42,769 bases of DNA from Campylobacterales bacterium (GTDB lineage: Bacteria > Campylobacterota > Campylobacteria > Campylobacterales > JALSKU01), in assembly GCA_027044945.1 (NCBI GenBank), contig JALUBK010000001.1, forward strand, positions 1 through 42,769, read 5' to 3'. Numbering within the stretch: the first letter of the stretch is position 1; the number at the start of each line of letters is the position of its first letter. The position numbers and the translations under genes were made by a program. Below the pieces are notes generated by a model. That model ran no database searches. It was not told the origin of the DNA and worked only from the letters and a program-made list of their open reading frames with translations. This document shows, piece by piece, positions 7,859 through 16,855 of the stretch.

Positions 7859-9757
7859 ATGAGTAAAGTAATTGGTATAGATTTGGGAACAACAAACTCT
7901 TGTGTTGCTGTTTATGAAAGAGGTGAGAGTAAAGTTATAGCAAACAAAGAAGGCAAAAATACAACTCCTTCAGTTGTTGCTTTTACTGATAAAGGTGAAG
8001 TTTTAGTGGGAGATCCTGCTAAAAGACAAGCTGTTACAAACCCTAAAAAAACTATTTATTCTATAAAAAGAATTATGGGTTTAATGTGCAATGAAGATAA
8101 AGCAAAAGAGGCTAAAAAAAGACTTCCTTATGAAGTAATAGATAGAAATGGTGCATGTGCGGTTGATGTTGATGGTAAAGTTTATACTCCGCAAGAAATA
8201 AGTGCAAAAATTTTAATGAAATTGAAAGAAGATGCTGAAGGATTTTTGGGAGACAAAGTAACTGATGCAGTTATTACTGTTCCAGCTTATTTTAATGATT
8301 CTCAAAGAAAAGCTACAAAAGAAGCTGGAGCTATCGCAGGACTTAATGTTCTTAGAATTATAAATGAGCCAACTTCTGCTGCTCTTGCTTATGGACTTGA
8401 TAAGAAAAATGCTGAAAAAATTGTTGTTTATGATTTGGGTGGCGGAACATTTGATGTTACTGTTCTTGAGACAGGAGATAATGTTGTTGAAGTTTTGGCA
8501 ACTGGTGGTAATGCTTTCTTGGGCGGAGATGACTTTGATAACAGGATTATTGATTGGGCTTGTAACGAATTTAAAAATGAGAGTGGAATAGATTTGAAAA
8601 AAGATGTTATGGCTCTTCAAAGATTGAAAGAAGCGGCCGAGAATGCCAAAAAAGAACTTTCATCTTCAACTGAAACAGAGATAAACTTGCCATTTATTAC
8701 AGCTGATGCAACTGGACCAAAACATTTTGTTAAAAAAATTACAAGAGCAAAATTTGAAAGCTTGATCGAAGATTTAGTTGATGAAACAAGCAAAAAAATA
8801 GAACAAGTTATAAAAGAATCTGATTTAAGCAAAGATGAAATAAAAGAAGTTGTAATGGTTGGTGGTAGCACAAGGGTTCCTCTTGTTCAAGAAAAAGTAA
8901 AAGCTTTCTTCGGAAAAGAACTTAATAAATCAGTTAATCCTGATGAAGTTGTCGCAATAGGAGCTGCTATACAAGGAGCTGTTATCAAAGGAGATGTAAA
9001 AGATGTTTTACTTCTTGATATTACACCATTAAGTCTTGGTATTGAAACTCTTGGAGGAGTTACAACAAAAGTTATTGAAAAAGGAACAACAATTCCTGTT
9101 AAGAAAACTCAAGTATTTTCAACTGCTGAAGACAATCAAAGTGCAGTTACTATTCATGTTTTACAAGGCGAAAGAGAATTTGCAAGAGATAATAAATCTC
9201 TTGGTCAATTTAATCTTGAAGGAATTCCTGCAGCTCCAAGAGGTGTTCCTCAAATAGAAGTTACATTTGATATAGATGCAAATGGTATTTTAACTGTTAG
9301 TGCAAAAGATAAAGCAACAGGAAAAGTTCAAGAGATTAAAATAACAGGTTCAAGCGGATTGGATGAGAGCGAAATAGAAAAAATGGTAAAAGATGCTGAA
9401 CTTCATAAAGAAGAAGATAAAAAAAGAAAAGAATTGATTGATGCTAAAAATCAAGCTGATGCACTAGCACATCAAACAGAAAAAACTTTAAATGAAGCAG
9501 GTGATAAAATAGATCAAGCTGAAAAAGATAAAGTTCAAGCTGCTCTTAATGCTCTTAAAGAAACATTAAAAAATGAAAATGTAACAAAAGAGCAAATAGA
9601 TGAAAAAGTAAAAGCTTTAACTGAAGTTAGTCATAAATTGGCTGAAGCTATGTATAAAAAAGATGAAAGTGGTGCAAATGCAAATGCTGGTGGCGAAAAC
9701 AAATCAAATGAAAATAAACCATCAGATGATGATGTTATAGATGCTGAAGTAGAGTAA
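7859..9757 (+). CDS. dnaK: Chaperone protein DnaK (Hsp70)
   Basis: A 632-residue full-length Hsp70. The ATPase domain shows [14 protein letters not shown] (residues 5-18), the phosphate-2 motif [14 protein letters not shown] and the [12 protein letters not shown] adenosine motif. The substrate-binding domain begins around residue 385 with [17 protein letters not shown], and the C-terminus ends [10 protein letters not shown]. It folds proteins together with DnaJ and GrpE. The ribosome-binding site is AAAGGATG. No dnaJ follows. The gene is followed by a clear terminator. Confidence 0.98.
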   Translation: MSKVIGIDLGTTNSCVAVYERGESKVIANKEGKNTTPSVVAFTDKGEVLVGDPAKRQAVTNPKKTIYSIKRIMGLMCNEDKAKEAKKRLPYEVIDRNGACAVDVDGKVYTPQEISAKILMKLKEDAEGFLGDKVTDAVITVPAYFNDSQRKATKEAGAIAGLNVLRIINEPTSAALAYGLDKKNAEKIVVYDLGGGTFDVTVLETGDNVVEVLATGGNAFLGGDDFDNRIIDWACNEFKNESGIDLKKDVMALQRLKEAAENAKKELSSSTETEINLPFITADATGPKHFVKKITRAKFESLIEDLVDETSKKIEQVIKESDLSKDEIKEVVMVGGSTRVPLVQEKVKAFFGKELNKSVNPDEVVAIGAAIQGAVIKGDVKDVLLLDITPLSLGIETLGGVTTKVIEKGTTIPVKKTQVFSTAEDNQSAVTIHVLQGEREFARDNKSLGQFNLEGIPAAPRGVPQIEVTFDIDANGILTVSAKDKATGKVQEIKITGSSGLDESEIEKMVKDAELHKEEDKKRKELIDAKNQADALAHQTEKTLNEAGDKIDQAEKDKVQAALNALKETLKNENVTKEQIDEKVKALTEVSHKLAEAMYKKDESGANANAGGENKSNENKPSDDDVIDAEVE

Positions 9758-9815
9758 TTTAAATATATAAATCAACTCTGGACTATAAATATAACTGTGT
9801 AAATCCAAAAAGCAT

Positions 9816-9850
9816 ACCGGTTTGGTAAAATATCAAACCGGTTAATTTTA
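9816..9850 (+). terminator. Rho-independent terminator of the heat-shock operon
   Basis: ACCGGTTTG and CAAACCGGT form a perfect 9-bp stem with a 9-base loop, followed by TAATTTTAT. The stem is unusually GC-rich for this window and lies about 60 bases after the dnaK stop. Confidence 0.8.
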
Positions 9851-9864
9851 TAAAGGATTATACA

Positions 9865-10044
9865 ATGATATATATAAATAAATAAGAGATAGCAAAAGCT
9901 ATAAGAAGTGGAAATTGTCAGAATGAAGATATTAAGCAAGATTTAATTAAGTTATCGGTATATTATATCTTCAGCAAAAATTATAAGTCTTTAAGAAAAA
10001 GTAATCTGCTCCTTTTTTCTTCAATCATAAAGCTACTCCGTTAA
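9865..10044 (+). pseudogene. Small ORF interrupted by an early stop codon
   Basis: The 302-base gap after dnaK holds a terminator and this broken ORF. An ATG with AAAGGA eight bases upstream reads MIYINK and then meets TAA at codon 7. The same frame continues for 52 open codons (EIAKAIRSGNCQNEDIKQDL and on, ending IIKLLR) to a second TAA. The downstream part reads like real protein, with mixed charged and hydrophobic residues. I cannot assign a family. It is probably a gene killed by one nonsense mutation, or a remnant at the edge of an inserted segment; chance is not excluded. Confidence 0.4.
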
Positions 10045-10058
10045 GATTAATCATTTTT

Positions 10059-11246
10059 ATGACGAAATATATCCTTGTAGTTACAAAAAAAGGAACAACA
10101 ATCAATCTATTTACATTGGGAGTCATTGGAACTTCAAGGAAGGAAGATGAACGACGTATGCCTATTCATCCTGAGCATTTAAAGCGTATTCCTGAGTATA
10201 TTCGCAAAAAAATGGTATTTGAAGAAGGATATGGAAAACCGTTTGGTATAAAAGATTCGGATATATCAGATATGATTGGAGGAATGACATCTCGCGCAAA
10301 ATTACTTGAAAATTCAAACATACTCATCATGGTTAAACCTCTTCCTGATGATTTGAAAGAATTTCGTAAAGGTGGTATATTGTGGGGTTATCCACATTGC
10401 GTTCAACAAAGCATCATGACACAAATTGCCATTGATCGCAAACAAACACTCATTGCTTTTGAAGATATGTTCACATGGGGACCAGACGGAGAAATTGGAC
10501 ATCATATTTTTTACAAAAACAACGAAATGGCAGGATATTGTGCTGTTTTACATGCTCTTCAACTCAAAGGAATAGACGGGTATTATGGAAATCATCGAAA
10601 AGTAATAATTTTTAGTTTTGGATCAGTCAGTCGAGGTGCTATATATGCACTTAAAGCACATGGATTTAAAGATATTACAATTTGCACACGACGCCCTGAT
10701 CAAGAGGTAAAAGAAGATATACTATCTTGTGAATATGTTCATATTGTTAAAGGAAAAGAAAAAGAAGCTCGCTTAATGGAGATCGAACAAAATGGAACAA
10801 AAAAACCATTATGCAATCTAATTAACGAATCAGACATTATCGTCAATGCTACTTTACAAAATCCTGAAAATCCAATCAATTATATAACAAAAGAAGAAAA
10901 ATATTGTCTTAAAAAAGGAGCTCTAATTATTGATATTAGCTGTGATGAAGGAATGGGATTTTATTTTGCCAAACCTACTTCATTTAAAAATCCAATGTTC
11001 AAAGTAGATACAGTTGATTATTATGCAGTAGATCATACTCCTAATTATTTTTGGGAAAGTGCTTCCAGATCAATTTCATCGGCATTAATTGTTTATTTGG
11101 AAACCGTTATGAAAGGTGCTAAAAGTTGGGAAAAAAATGAAACCATAAAAAAGGCTATTGATATTGATAAAGGTGTAATTAAAAAACAAAATATTTTATC
11201 ATTTCAGAATCGACAAGTAAATTATCCTCATAAAACTGTCAAGTAA
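10059..11246 (+). CDS. Alanine dehydrogenase / PNT-family dehydrogenase
   Basis: Up to 395 residues of the AlaDh/PNT family. The N-terminal domain contains GVIGTSRKEDERRMPIHPEH (residues 21-40) and a conserved MVKPLPDDL, with a lysine at 93 in the substrate-site position. A Rossmann NAD-binding domain follows with FSFGSVSRGAIYAL (about 185-198). The nearest relatives I recall are the alanine dehydrogenase / N5-(carboxyethyl)ornithine synthase-like proteins of actinobacteria and others, so the substrate is uncertain. Arginine codons here are often CGT/CGC/CGA, while AGA dominates nearby genes, which suggests lateral acquisition. No good ribosome-binding site precedes the first ATG. A TTG at codon 20 would give a more usual family N-terminus, so the start is uncertain. 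Confidence 0.8.
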   Translation: MTKYILVVTKKGTTINLFTLGVIGTSRKEDERRMPIHPEHLKRIPEYIRKKMVFEEGYGKPFGIKDSDISDMIGGMTSRAKLLENSNILIMVKPLPDDLKEFRKGGILWGYPHCVQQSIMTQIAIDRKQTLIAFEDMFTWGPDGEIGHHIFYKNNEMAGYCAVLHALQLKGIDGYYGNHRKVIIFSFGSVSRGAIYALKAHGFKDITICTRRPDQEVKEDILSCEYVHIVKGKEKEARLMEIEQNGTKKPLCNLINESDIIVNATLQNPENPINYITKEEKYCLKKGALIIDISCDEGMGFYFAKPTSFKNPMFKVDTVDYYAVDHTPNYFWESASRSISSALIVYLETVMKGAKSWEKNETIKKAIDIDKGVIKKQNILSFQNRQVNYPHKTVK

Positions 11247-11273
11247 ATTTTAGTTTTTGATTAATATTATACA

Positions 11274-12188
11274 TTATTTATCATCAAATAGCGAATTTCC
11301 TTTTTCTTTATGCCATGATAAAATGTGTTTCCATGCTTCATCAGCATTATCAACAAATTTAAATATATTCAAATCAGTAGGAGCTATTACTCCCTCGTTT
11401 TTTAAAAAATCAAAATCAATCGCTTTTTCCCAGTAATTTTTACCCACTAAAACAACAGGAATTTGATCAGTTTTTTTTGTTTGAATAAGCGTTAATGTTT
11501 CAAAAAGTTCATCAAAAGTTCCAAAACCTCCCGGATATACCACCAAAGCTTTTGCTCTACTTAAAAAATGCAATTTTCTAATAGCAAAATAATGAAATAA
11601 AAAACAAAGATCTGGAGTTATATAAGGATTTGGAAATTGTTCATGAGGGAGTTTGATATTTAATCCTATACTTTTTGCACCTACATCGTAAGCACCTCTA
11701 TTGGCTGCTTCCATGATGCCAGGACCTCCTCCTGTCATCAATATAACTCTACAATCTTCCACACTTTTTCCACTTTTCCCTACAAATTGTCCAAATTTTC
11801 TGGCATCTTCATAATAAATACTCTTTCCGACCATTCTTTCAGCTATGTATAGTTCTCTTAAAAGATTTCTGTCGTTAGGCTTTTTTTCTACCATTTTTTG
11901 TATATCTGAAAGTCTTTTTAAAGCAGTTTTCCTCTCAACTATTCTAGCACTTCCAAAAACAACTATTGTATGCTTTATTCCATACTCTCTCATTTTCATA
12001 TCTGTTTTTAAATAATCAAGTTCGAGTCTTATAGCTCTTGCTTCATCGCTATATATAAAATCAGTATCTTCTTCTGCAATTTTATAACTTGGATTATTCA
12101 TAATATTTTTAATAAGATCAAGAGCTTTTGGGTCTTCATCTTTTAATTTAGGATGCTCCCACGGTAAAGTTACATAAGTGTTTTTCAT
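11274..12188 (-). CDS. LOG-family protein (TIGR00730; PpnN-like)
   Basis: A 304-residue Rossmann-fold protein with the two diagnostic LOG motifs, GGGPGIMEAANRGA and YPGGFGTFDE. LOG proteins cleave nucleoside 5'-monophosphates to free base and ribose 5-phosphate. The longer PpnN-type members are controlled by (p)ppGpp. The N-terminal 90 residues extend beyond the short plant LOG type. The ATG overlaps the stop of the DUF4010 gene (ATGA), making it the last gene of the five-gene operon with the H+-ATPase and PPK2. Nucleotide salvage during stress is a reasonable but unproven role. Confidence 0.85.
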   Translation of the reverse strand: MKNTYVTLPWEHPKLKDEDPKALDLIKNIMNNPSYKIAEEDTDFIYSDEARAIRLELDYLKTDMKMREYGIKHTIVVFGSARIVERKTALKRLSDIQKMVEKKPNDRNLLRELYIAERMVGKSIYYEDARKFGQFVGKSGKSVEDCRVILMTGGGPGIMEAANRGAYDVGAKSIGLNIKLPHEQFPNPYITPDLCFLFHYFAIRKLHFLSRAKALVVYPGGFGTFDELFETLTLIQTKKTDQIPVVLVGKNYWEKAIDFDFLKNEGVIAPTDLNIFKFVDNADEAWKHILSWHKEKGNSLFDDK

Positions 12189-13441
12189 TTAATTACTCCT
12201 ATAAAGCTCCATAAAATTGTTCCTATTCCTAAGAATAAAATACTAAGAGCTGATTTATATGTTTTTTTCCATCCTCCAAACCATAATGCATAAATAGCTT
12301 TTAAAAGATTGTTGCTTCCTACAGAAATTAAAATAGCACTAAAAATTTCATTTTGTGTTATTATATATTTACCAGTTAATAATGACATCACAAAAGGATC
12401 AACATCTGTAAAACCTGCAACAAACGAAAATATTTTCAATCCTGCTTCTCCAAAAGCAGTAGTTATATATTTTGTTAAAACCATCATTAATATAAATAAA
12501 AAAGCAAAGACAAAAGCTGTTCTAAGTTCTAGTGGATTGCTATCAACAAAATCATGATTTATATCTCTTTTTTTCTTAGTATATAAAAAGTATAAAGATA
12601 CAATTCCTCCTAAGATAAAAAATACAAAAAAAGGCAAAGCAATATCTTTTGCAATATCGATATTAAAAATAAAAGCAACAATTATCAAACGAATATACAT
12701 TACAGAAGTTGCAATAATAATAGCACTGTCAATAACTGGATTTTTTTCTGTAAGTTTTGCTTTTCTGGCAAGAACAACTGTGGTCGCAGTTGATGAATAT
12801 ATTCCTCCTATTAAGCCTGTTAAAAAATACCCTTTTGATGGAAAAAAATATTTTTGTGCTATATATCCGCTATAACTAATAACTGAAACAATTACCACTA
12901 TAAGCCAAATCTTAAATGGAGATATAGGAATATATGGAATAACTTCTTTGTTTGGCAAAAGAGGTAAAATGACAGCTGATAATAAAACCATTTTCCCTAA
13001 TGTTTCAAATTCTTGTTTATTAAAATAAGAACTAAAATTTTGTATCCCTGTTTTAGCATTTAAAATAAAAATAACTAAAACAAATATTAACGATGTCATC
13101 CAAATTGGATAATTGACAACCATCGGACCAAAACTATATACTATCAACATAACTACATAAAGAATAATGCTTTGTTTATTATTTTGAAGTTTTTGATAAT
13201 AAAACATCAAATACAATAAAGTCAATGATGCTAAAACCATCAAATAAGCATATAAATCTATACGATAAAAAATAAAACTAAGCATTCCTATAAAAGTAAA
13301 AGTTCTAGCACTTCCAAAAAAATATCTAGTTGTATTTTCATGAAAATGATTTTTGTATGTTTTAACTTCCAATCCAATCAAAAAACTAAATACTATTGTA
13401 ATGGCAAAATCAATCAAATTTTTATCTATATTTATATGCAC
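12185..13441 (-). CDS. MgtC/SapB-type membrane protein with DUF4010 domain
   Basis: A 418-residue polytopic membrane protein with about twelve hydrophobic segments. The N-terminal part (TIVFSFLIGLEVK, then SARTFTFIGMLSF) resembles MgtC/SapB. The C-terminal half with GGIYSSTATTVVLARKAK and AFGEAGLKIFSFVAGFTDVD is typical of DUF4010. MgtC relatives modulate ATP synthase and Mg2+/acid tolerance in some pathogens, but the long DUF4010 form has no settled function. It is 10 bases after the PPK2 gene and overlaps the LOG gene, so it belongs to the same operon. Confidence 0.8.
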   Translation of the reverse strand: MHINIDKNLIDFAITIVFSFLIGLEVKTYKNHFHENTTRYFFGSARTFTFIGMLSFIFYRIDLYAYLMVLASLTLLYLMFYYQKLQNNKQSIILYVVMLIVYSFGPMVVNYPIWMTSLIFVLVIFILNAKTGIQNFSSYFNKQEFETLGKMVLLSAVILPLLPNKEVIPYIPISPFKIWLIVVIVSVISYSGYIAQKYFFPSKGYFLTGLIGGIYSSTATTVVLARKAKLTEKNPVIDSAIIIATSVMYIRLIIVAFIFNIDIAKDIALPFFVFFILGGIVSLYFLYTKKKRDINHDFVDSNPLELRTAFVFAFLFILMMVLTKYITTAFGEAGLKIFSFVAGFTDVDPFVMSLLTGKYIITQNEIFSAILISVGSNNLLKAIYALWFGGWKKTYKSALSILFLGIGTILWSFIGVIK

Positions 13442-13451
13442 TTTATTCCCT

Positions 13452-14210
13452 TTATTTGAAAATCATTTTCTTTTCATAGCATGTTTTATCAAATTTGCAT
13501 ATTATATCATTTTTGTATACCAACAAATCATTTTTCTTATTTGGATATTTCATTAATGAAAGAAAATGTTTGATAGTATTTATTCGTGCTTCTTTTTTTT
13601 CATCAGTATGAACAATAAACCAAGGAGCAAAATCAAATGAAGTTTTATTAAACATTTCATCTCTTGCTTTTGAATAAGAATCCCAATATTTTTGTGCTTG
13701 TTTATCTATCGGACTTATTTTCCACTGCTTTAAAGGATCTTTTTTTCTATCTTCAAGCCTTCTTTTTTGCTCATTATTACTAATATCAAGATAATATTTT
13801 ATAAAAATGATACCGGAATGGACTAATAAATGCTCAAAATTACCAACTTCTTCCATAAAATCTTTATACTCTTTTTCGGTGCAAAAACTCATAACTTTTT
13901 CTACTCCAGCTCTGTTATACCAACTACGATTGAAAAAAGCTATTTCTTCGCCAATTGGAAGGTGCGAGACATATCTTTGAAAATACCAAGAGTTTTTATC
14001 TTTGTCACTTGGCTTTCCAAGTGCTACCACTCTGGCATCTCTAGGACTTAAATGTTCAACAAATCTTTTTATTATCCCATCTTTTCCTGCAGTATCTCTT
14101 CCTTCAAAAATAATACATACTTTTAAACCTTTTTTTATTACCTCTTTTTGAAACTTTACAAGTTCAACCTGAAGATCGTAAAGCTCTTTTTTATACTCTT
14201 TTTTTTTCAT
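13452..14210 (-). CDS. ppk2: Polyphosphate kinase 2 (PPK2)
   Basis: A 252-residue PPK2-family kinase. The Walker A region is GRDTAGKDG (residues 37-45), and the Walker B-like region reads FFNRSWYNRAGVEKVM (about 92-107). Many relatives have FDRSW there; this one has Asn94. PPK2 enzymes transfer phosphate between polyphosphate and nucleotides (usually ADP/GDP to ATP/GTP, some AMP to ADP). The ATG overlaps the stop of the H+-ATPase gene as TAATG, so translation is probably coupled. The location suggests that it supplies, or is regenerated with, the ATP used by that pump. Nucleotide preference cannot be read safely. Confidence 0.9.
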   Translation of the reverse strand: MKKKEYKKELYDLQVELVKFQKEVIKKGLKVCIIFEGRDTAGKDGIIKRFVEHLSPRDARVVALGKPSDKDKNSWYFQRYVSHLPIGEEIAFFNRSWYNRAGVEKVMSFCTEKEYKDFMEEVGNFEHLLVHSGIIFIKYYLDISNNEQKRRLEDRKKDPLKQWKISPIDKQAQKYWDSYSKARDEMFNKTSFDFAPWFIVHTDEKKEARINTIKHFLSLMKYPNKKNDLLVYKNDIICKFDKTCYEKKMIFK

Positions 14211-16843
14211 TATAAAATTTCCTTTCCATATCTTTTTTTGTAAAATTTAATAACAGCCATTTTTACAATATCATTAAATATAAACCATGCGGTAACATAT
14301 CCCCATAGGAATAATGCCCATTGCCAGTTAATACGAGGAATAAGACCAAAACTGTAAAGTCCTATGGCTGTTCCTATAAGTGCTGTTATCAATGAAGCAG
14401 TTGCAAGTGGCCATGATGGATATGGTTTTTTAAAGAACCAATCAGCTATACGGGTATTGAAGATTGTATAATGTCCTGCAATAATAAGTTTTACAAAAAA
14501 GAGTGTTTGCACAAAACCTAAAAATGATTTATCATCTTTCATATTGATCCATGAAGGCACTTTTGGTAAAAACATAGCTGTATCAGGATGTGATTTTAAA
14601 TAAACCATAGTAATATAAAATATAGTAAAAGAACTCAAAACTCCAGCAACACCTAGCCAAGTTGAAAGAACAAAAACACTTTTCATATCCCATCGGACAG
14701 GTTTTGATTCTACTCTTGTGTTATCATAAGCGATTGTCATAATAGGAATATCATTTAAAAGTGCAAGTAGAATAATCATAATAGCAGTAATAGGATAAAA
14801 ATTAAAAACAACAATAGAAAGTGTCATAAATATCAAAATACGGACAGTTTCCGCAATTCTATAAACCACATAACTTTTCATTCGTTCAAAAACTATACGA
14901 GCTTGTTTAATAGCATCAACTATAACTCTTAACCCCGGAGCCATCAATACAATATCAGCTGCTGCACGAGCAGCATCAGTTGCACCACTTACAGCAATAC
15001 CACAGTCTGCTTTTTTAAGGGCAGGTGCATCATTTACACCATCTCCAGTCATGCCAACAATATGATTTGCTTTTTGTAATTTATCTACTATAAAATATTT
15101 ATCTTCTGGAAATACTTGTGCAAAACCATTGCATTTTTCTATAATTTTTACTATTTCTGATTCATGTTGCTTAATGCTTCCTGCGGGAAGAGGTTTTAAA
15201 TTAAGTTCTTTTTGCACATTATTGGTAATATCAGTTACTTCTTTGTTTAAAGTTTCTTTATCGATATTTCTTTGCACAATTTTTAAGATAGAGCGAGATA
15301 TAAGCTCTGAAAGAAAAACATATTCTTGTGTATTTTGCCCTTTTAACTCTTTAATATCTTCTATATCTTGACCAATATTTAAAATACCAGCAATATATTT
15401 TGCCACAGCAATATTGTCTCCTGTAACCATTTTTACAGAGACTCCTTTTTCGTTTGCTTCTGATATTGCCTCTTTTGAATCTTCACGAGGAGGGTCAAAT
15501 AATGGCACAAGTCCTACAAGATGATACCATTCTTCCTTATCTTTTTTATAAGCAACACCTATCGTTCTAAAACCTTTTTGTGCGAAAATTTCTACTTGTT
15601 TATATGCTTCTTTTTTATCAAATTCTTTTGCATCACATAATTCTATAATAACTTGAGGTGCACCTTTTGTGTAAATATATTCTTCATATATTCCTTCTGT
15701 TTTTTTATGCACTGGATCGAAAGGAATAAATTTTTTCATTTGTGCTTTTGAAAGTTCTTCTTTAAGATTATGCTTTTTTATATAGTCAAATATCGGTTTT
15801 TCAAGAGGGTCTTCATTTTCTTTTTTACTTGCAAAAGCAGCAAAAAGCATAAGTTTATCTTTTTTAAAATTATTAACTAAATAAGGCTCCGCTAAAGACA
15901 TTTTATTTTGTGTAAGTGTTCCTGTTTTATCTGAACAGAGTATATCCATACCTGCTGCTTCTTCAATAGCTGAAAGTTTAGTAACAATCGCTTCTTTTGA
16001 TGCCAAAACTCTCGCACCCAAAGCCATAGTAACAGTTAAAACTGCTGGCATGGCAACTGGAATAGCAGAAATAGTCAAAATAAGTGCAAAAATCAGTAAA
16101 TCCAAAATTGGTTCATGTTTTGCTATGCCATGCCAAATGATAATAGCAATAAGAAAAATTGTCATAAAAATAAGAAAATCTCCAACTTTTATAACCATTT
16201 TTTGAAAGTGTCCACTTTCCTCTTTTTCAGCTTTTGCAACAAGACCTACTGTTTTTCCAAAATAAGTATTGAGTGCTGTAGCGATTACTTTTGCTATCAT
16301 CTCGCCTTGCTTTATGATAGCATTTGCATAAATAGTTTCACCTTTTTGTTTATCCACAGGAAGAGATTCTCCTGTTAAAGCAGATTGATCAACTTGCAAG
16401 AAATCTCCACCTCCAAGAAGTTTGCAATCAGCTGGAACGACATCTCCAATTTTTACTTTAATAATATCATCAGGAACTATCTCTTTTGCATCAATATTTT
16501 TCCATTCGCCATCACGCAACACCAAAGCTTTTCTTGCAAGTTTTTTCTTTAGCACTGCAATGGCATTGAGAGCTTTTGATTCTTGATAAAAATCAACAAA
16601 AGCATTTACTAAAAGCATAAGCATAATAACGGAAAAATCTTCCCATCTTTGTGCAACTGCCGAAAGAATTGCGGCAATCTCGATCATCCAAGGAATTGGT
16701 CCCCAAAATCTTCTAAAAAGTCTATGAGCCCAACTCTCTTCTTTCTCTTTTATTTCATTAAAACCAAATTTATCCAATCTTTCTTTAACTTCTTTGGCAC
16801 TAAGTCCTTGTAAATTATCAGATTTGTTTATATATTTTTCCAT
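14210..16843 (-). CDS. Plasma-membrane-type H+-exporting P-type ATPase
   Basis: About 877 residues, the length of P-type class III proton pumps. Motifs in order: WGPIPWMIEIAA in the first membrane pair, TGES (actuator loop, about 157-160), PVAMPAVLTV in helix M4, SDKTGTLTQNK with the phosphorylated Asp near 305, and MTGDGVNDAPALKKAD in the hinge. Class III pumps use one ATP to export H+ and polarise the membrane. I chose the ATG with AGAAGTG eight bases before it; a GTG three codons upstream has no room for such a site. It lies 12 bases after the beta-CASP gene and is translationally linked to PPK2. H+ as the ion is a family inference. Confidence 0.92.
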   Translation of the reverse strand: MEKYINKSDNLQGLSAKEVKERLDKFGFNEIKEKEESWAHRLFRRFWGPIPWMIEIAAILSAVAQRWEDFSVIMLMLLVNAFVDFYQESKALNAIAVLKKKLARKALVLRDGEWKNIDAKEIVPDDIIKVKIGDVVPADCKLLGGGDFLQVDQSALTGESLPVDKQKGETIYANAIIKQGEMIAKVIATALNTYFGKTVGLVAKAEKEESGHFQKMVIKVGDFLIFMTIFLIAIIIWHGIAKHEPILDLLIFALILTISAIPVAMPAVLTVTMALGARVLASKEAIVTKLSAIEEAAGMDILCSDKTGTLTQNKMSLAEPYLVNNFKKDKLMLFAAFASKKENEDPLEKPIFDYIKKHNLKEELSKAQMKKFIPFDPVHKKTEGIYEEYIYTKGAPQVIIELCDAKEFDKKEAYKQVEIFAQKGFRTIGVAYKKDKEEWYHLVGLVPLFDPPREDSKEAISEANEKGVSVKMVTGDNIAVAKYIAGILNIGQDIEDIKELKGQNTQEYVFLSELISRSILKIVQRNIDKETLNKEVTDITNNVQKELNLKPLPAGSIKQHESEIVKIIEKCNGFAQVFPEDKYFIVDKLQKANHIVGMTGDGVNDAPALKKADCGIAVSGATDAARAAADIVLMAPGLRVIVDAIKQARIVFERMKSYVVYRIAETVRILIFMTLSIVVFNFYPITAIMIILLALLNDIPIMTIAYDNTRVESKPVRWDMKSVFVLSTWLGVAGVLSSFTIFYITMVYLKSHPDTAMFLPKVPSWINMKDDKSFLGFVQTLFFVKLIIAGHYTIFNTRIADWFFKKPYPSWPLATASLITALIGTAIGLYSFGLIPRINWQWALFLWGYVTAWFIFNDIVKMAVIKFYKKRYGKEIL

Positions 16844-16855
16844 TTTATTCACTTC

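Noticed and set aside
8213-9257. Several long open frames antisense or out of frame within dnaK.
   Set aside because: dnaK is a strongly conserved full-length gene here. The other frames have poor composition, no ribosome-binding sites and no recognisable motif, so they are shadows.
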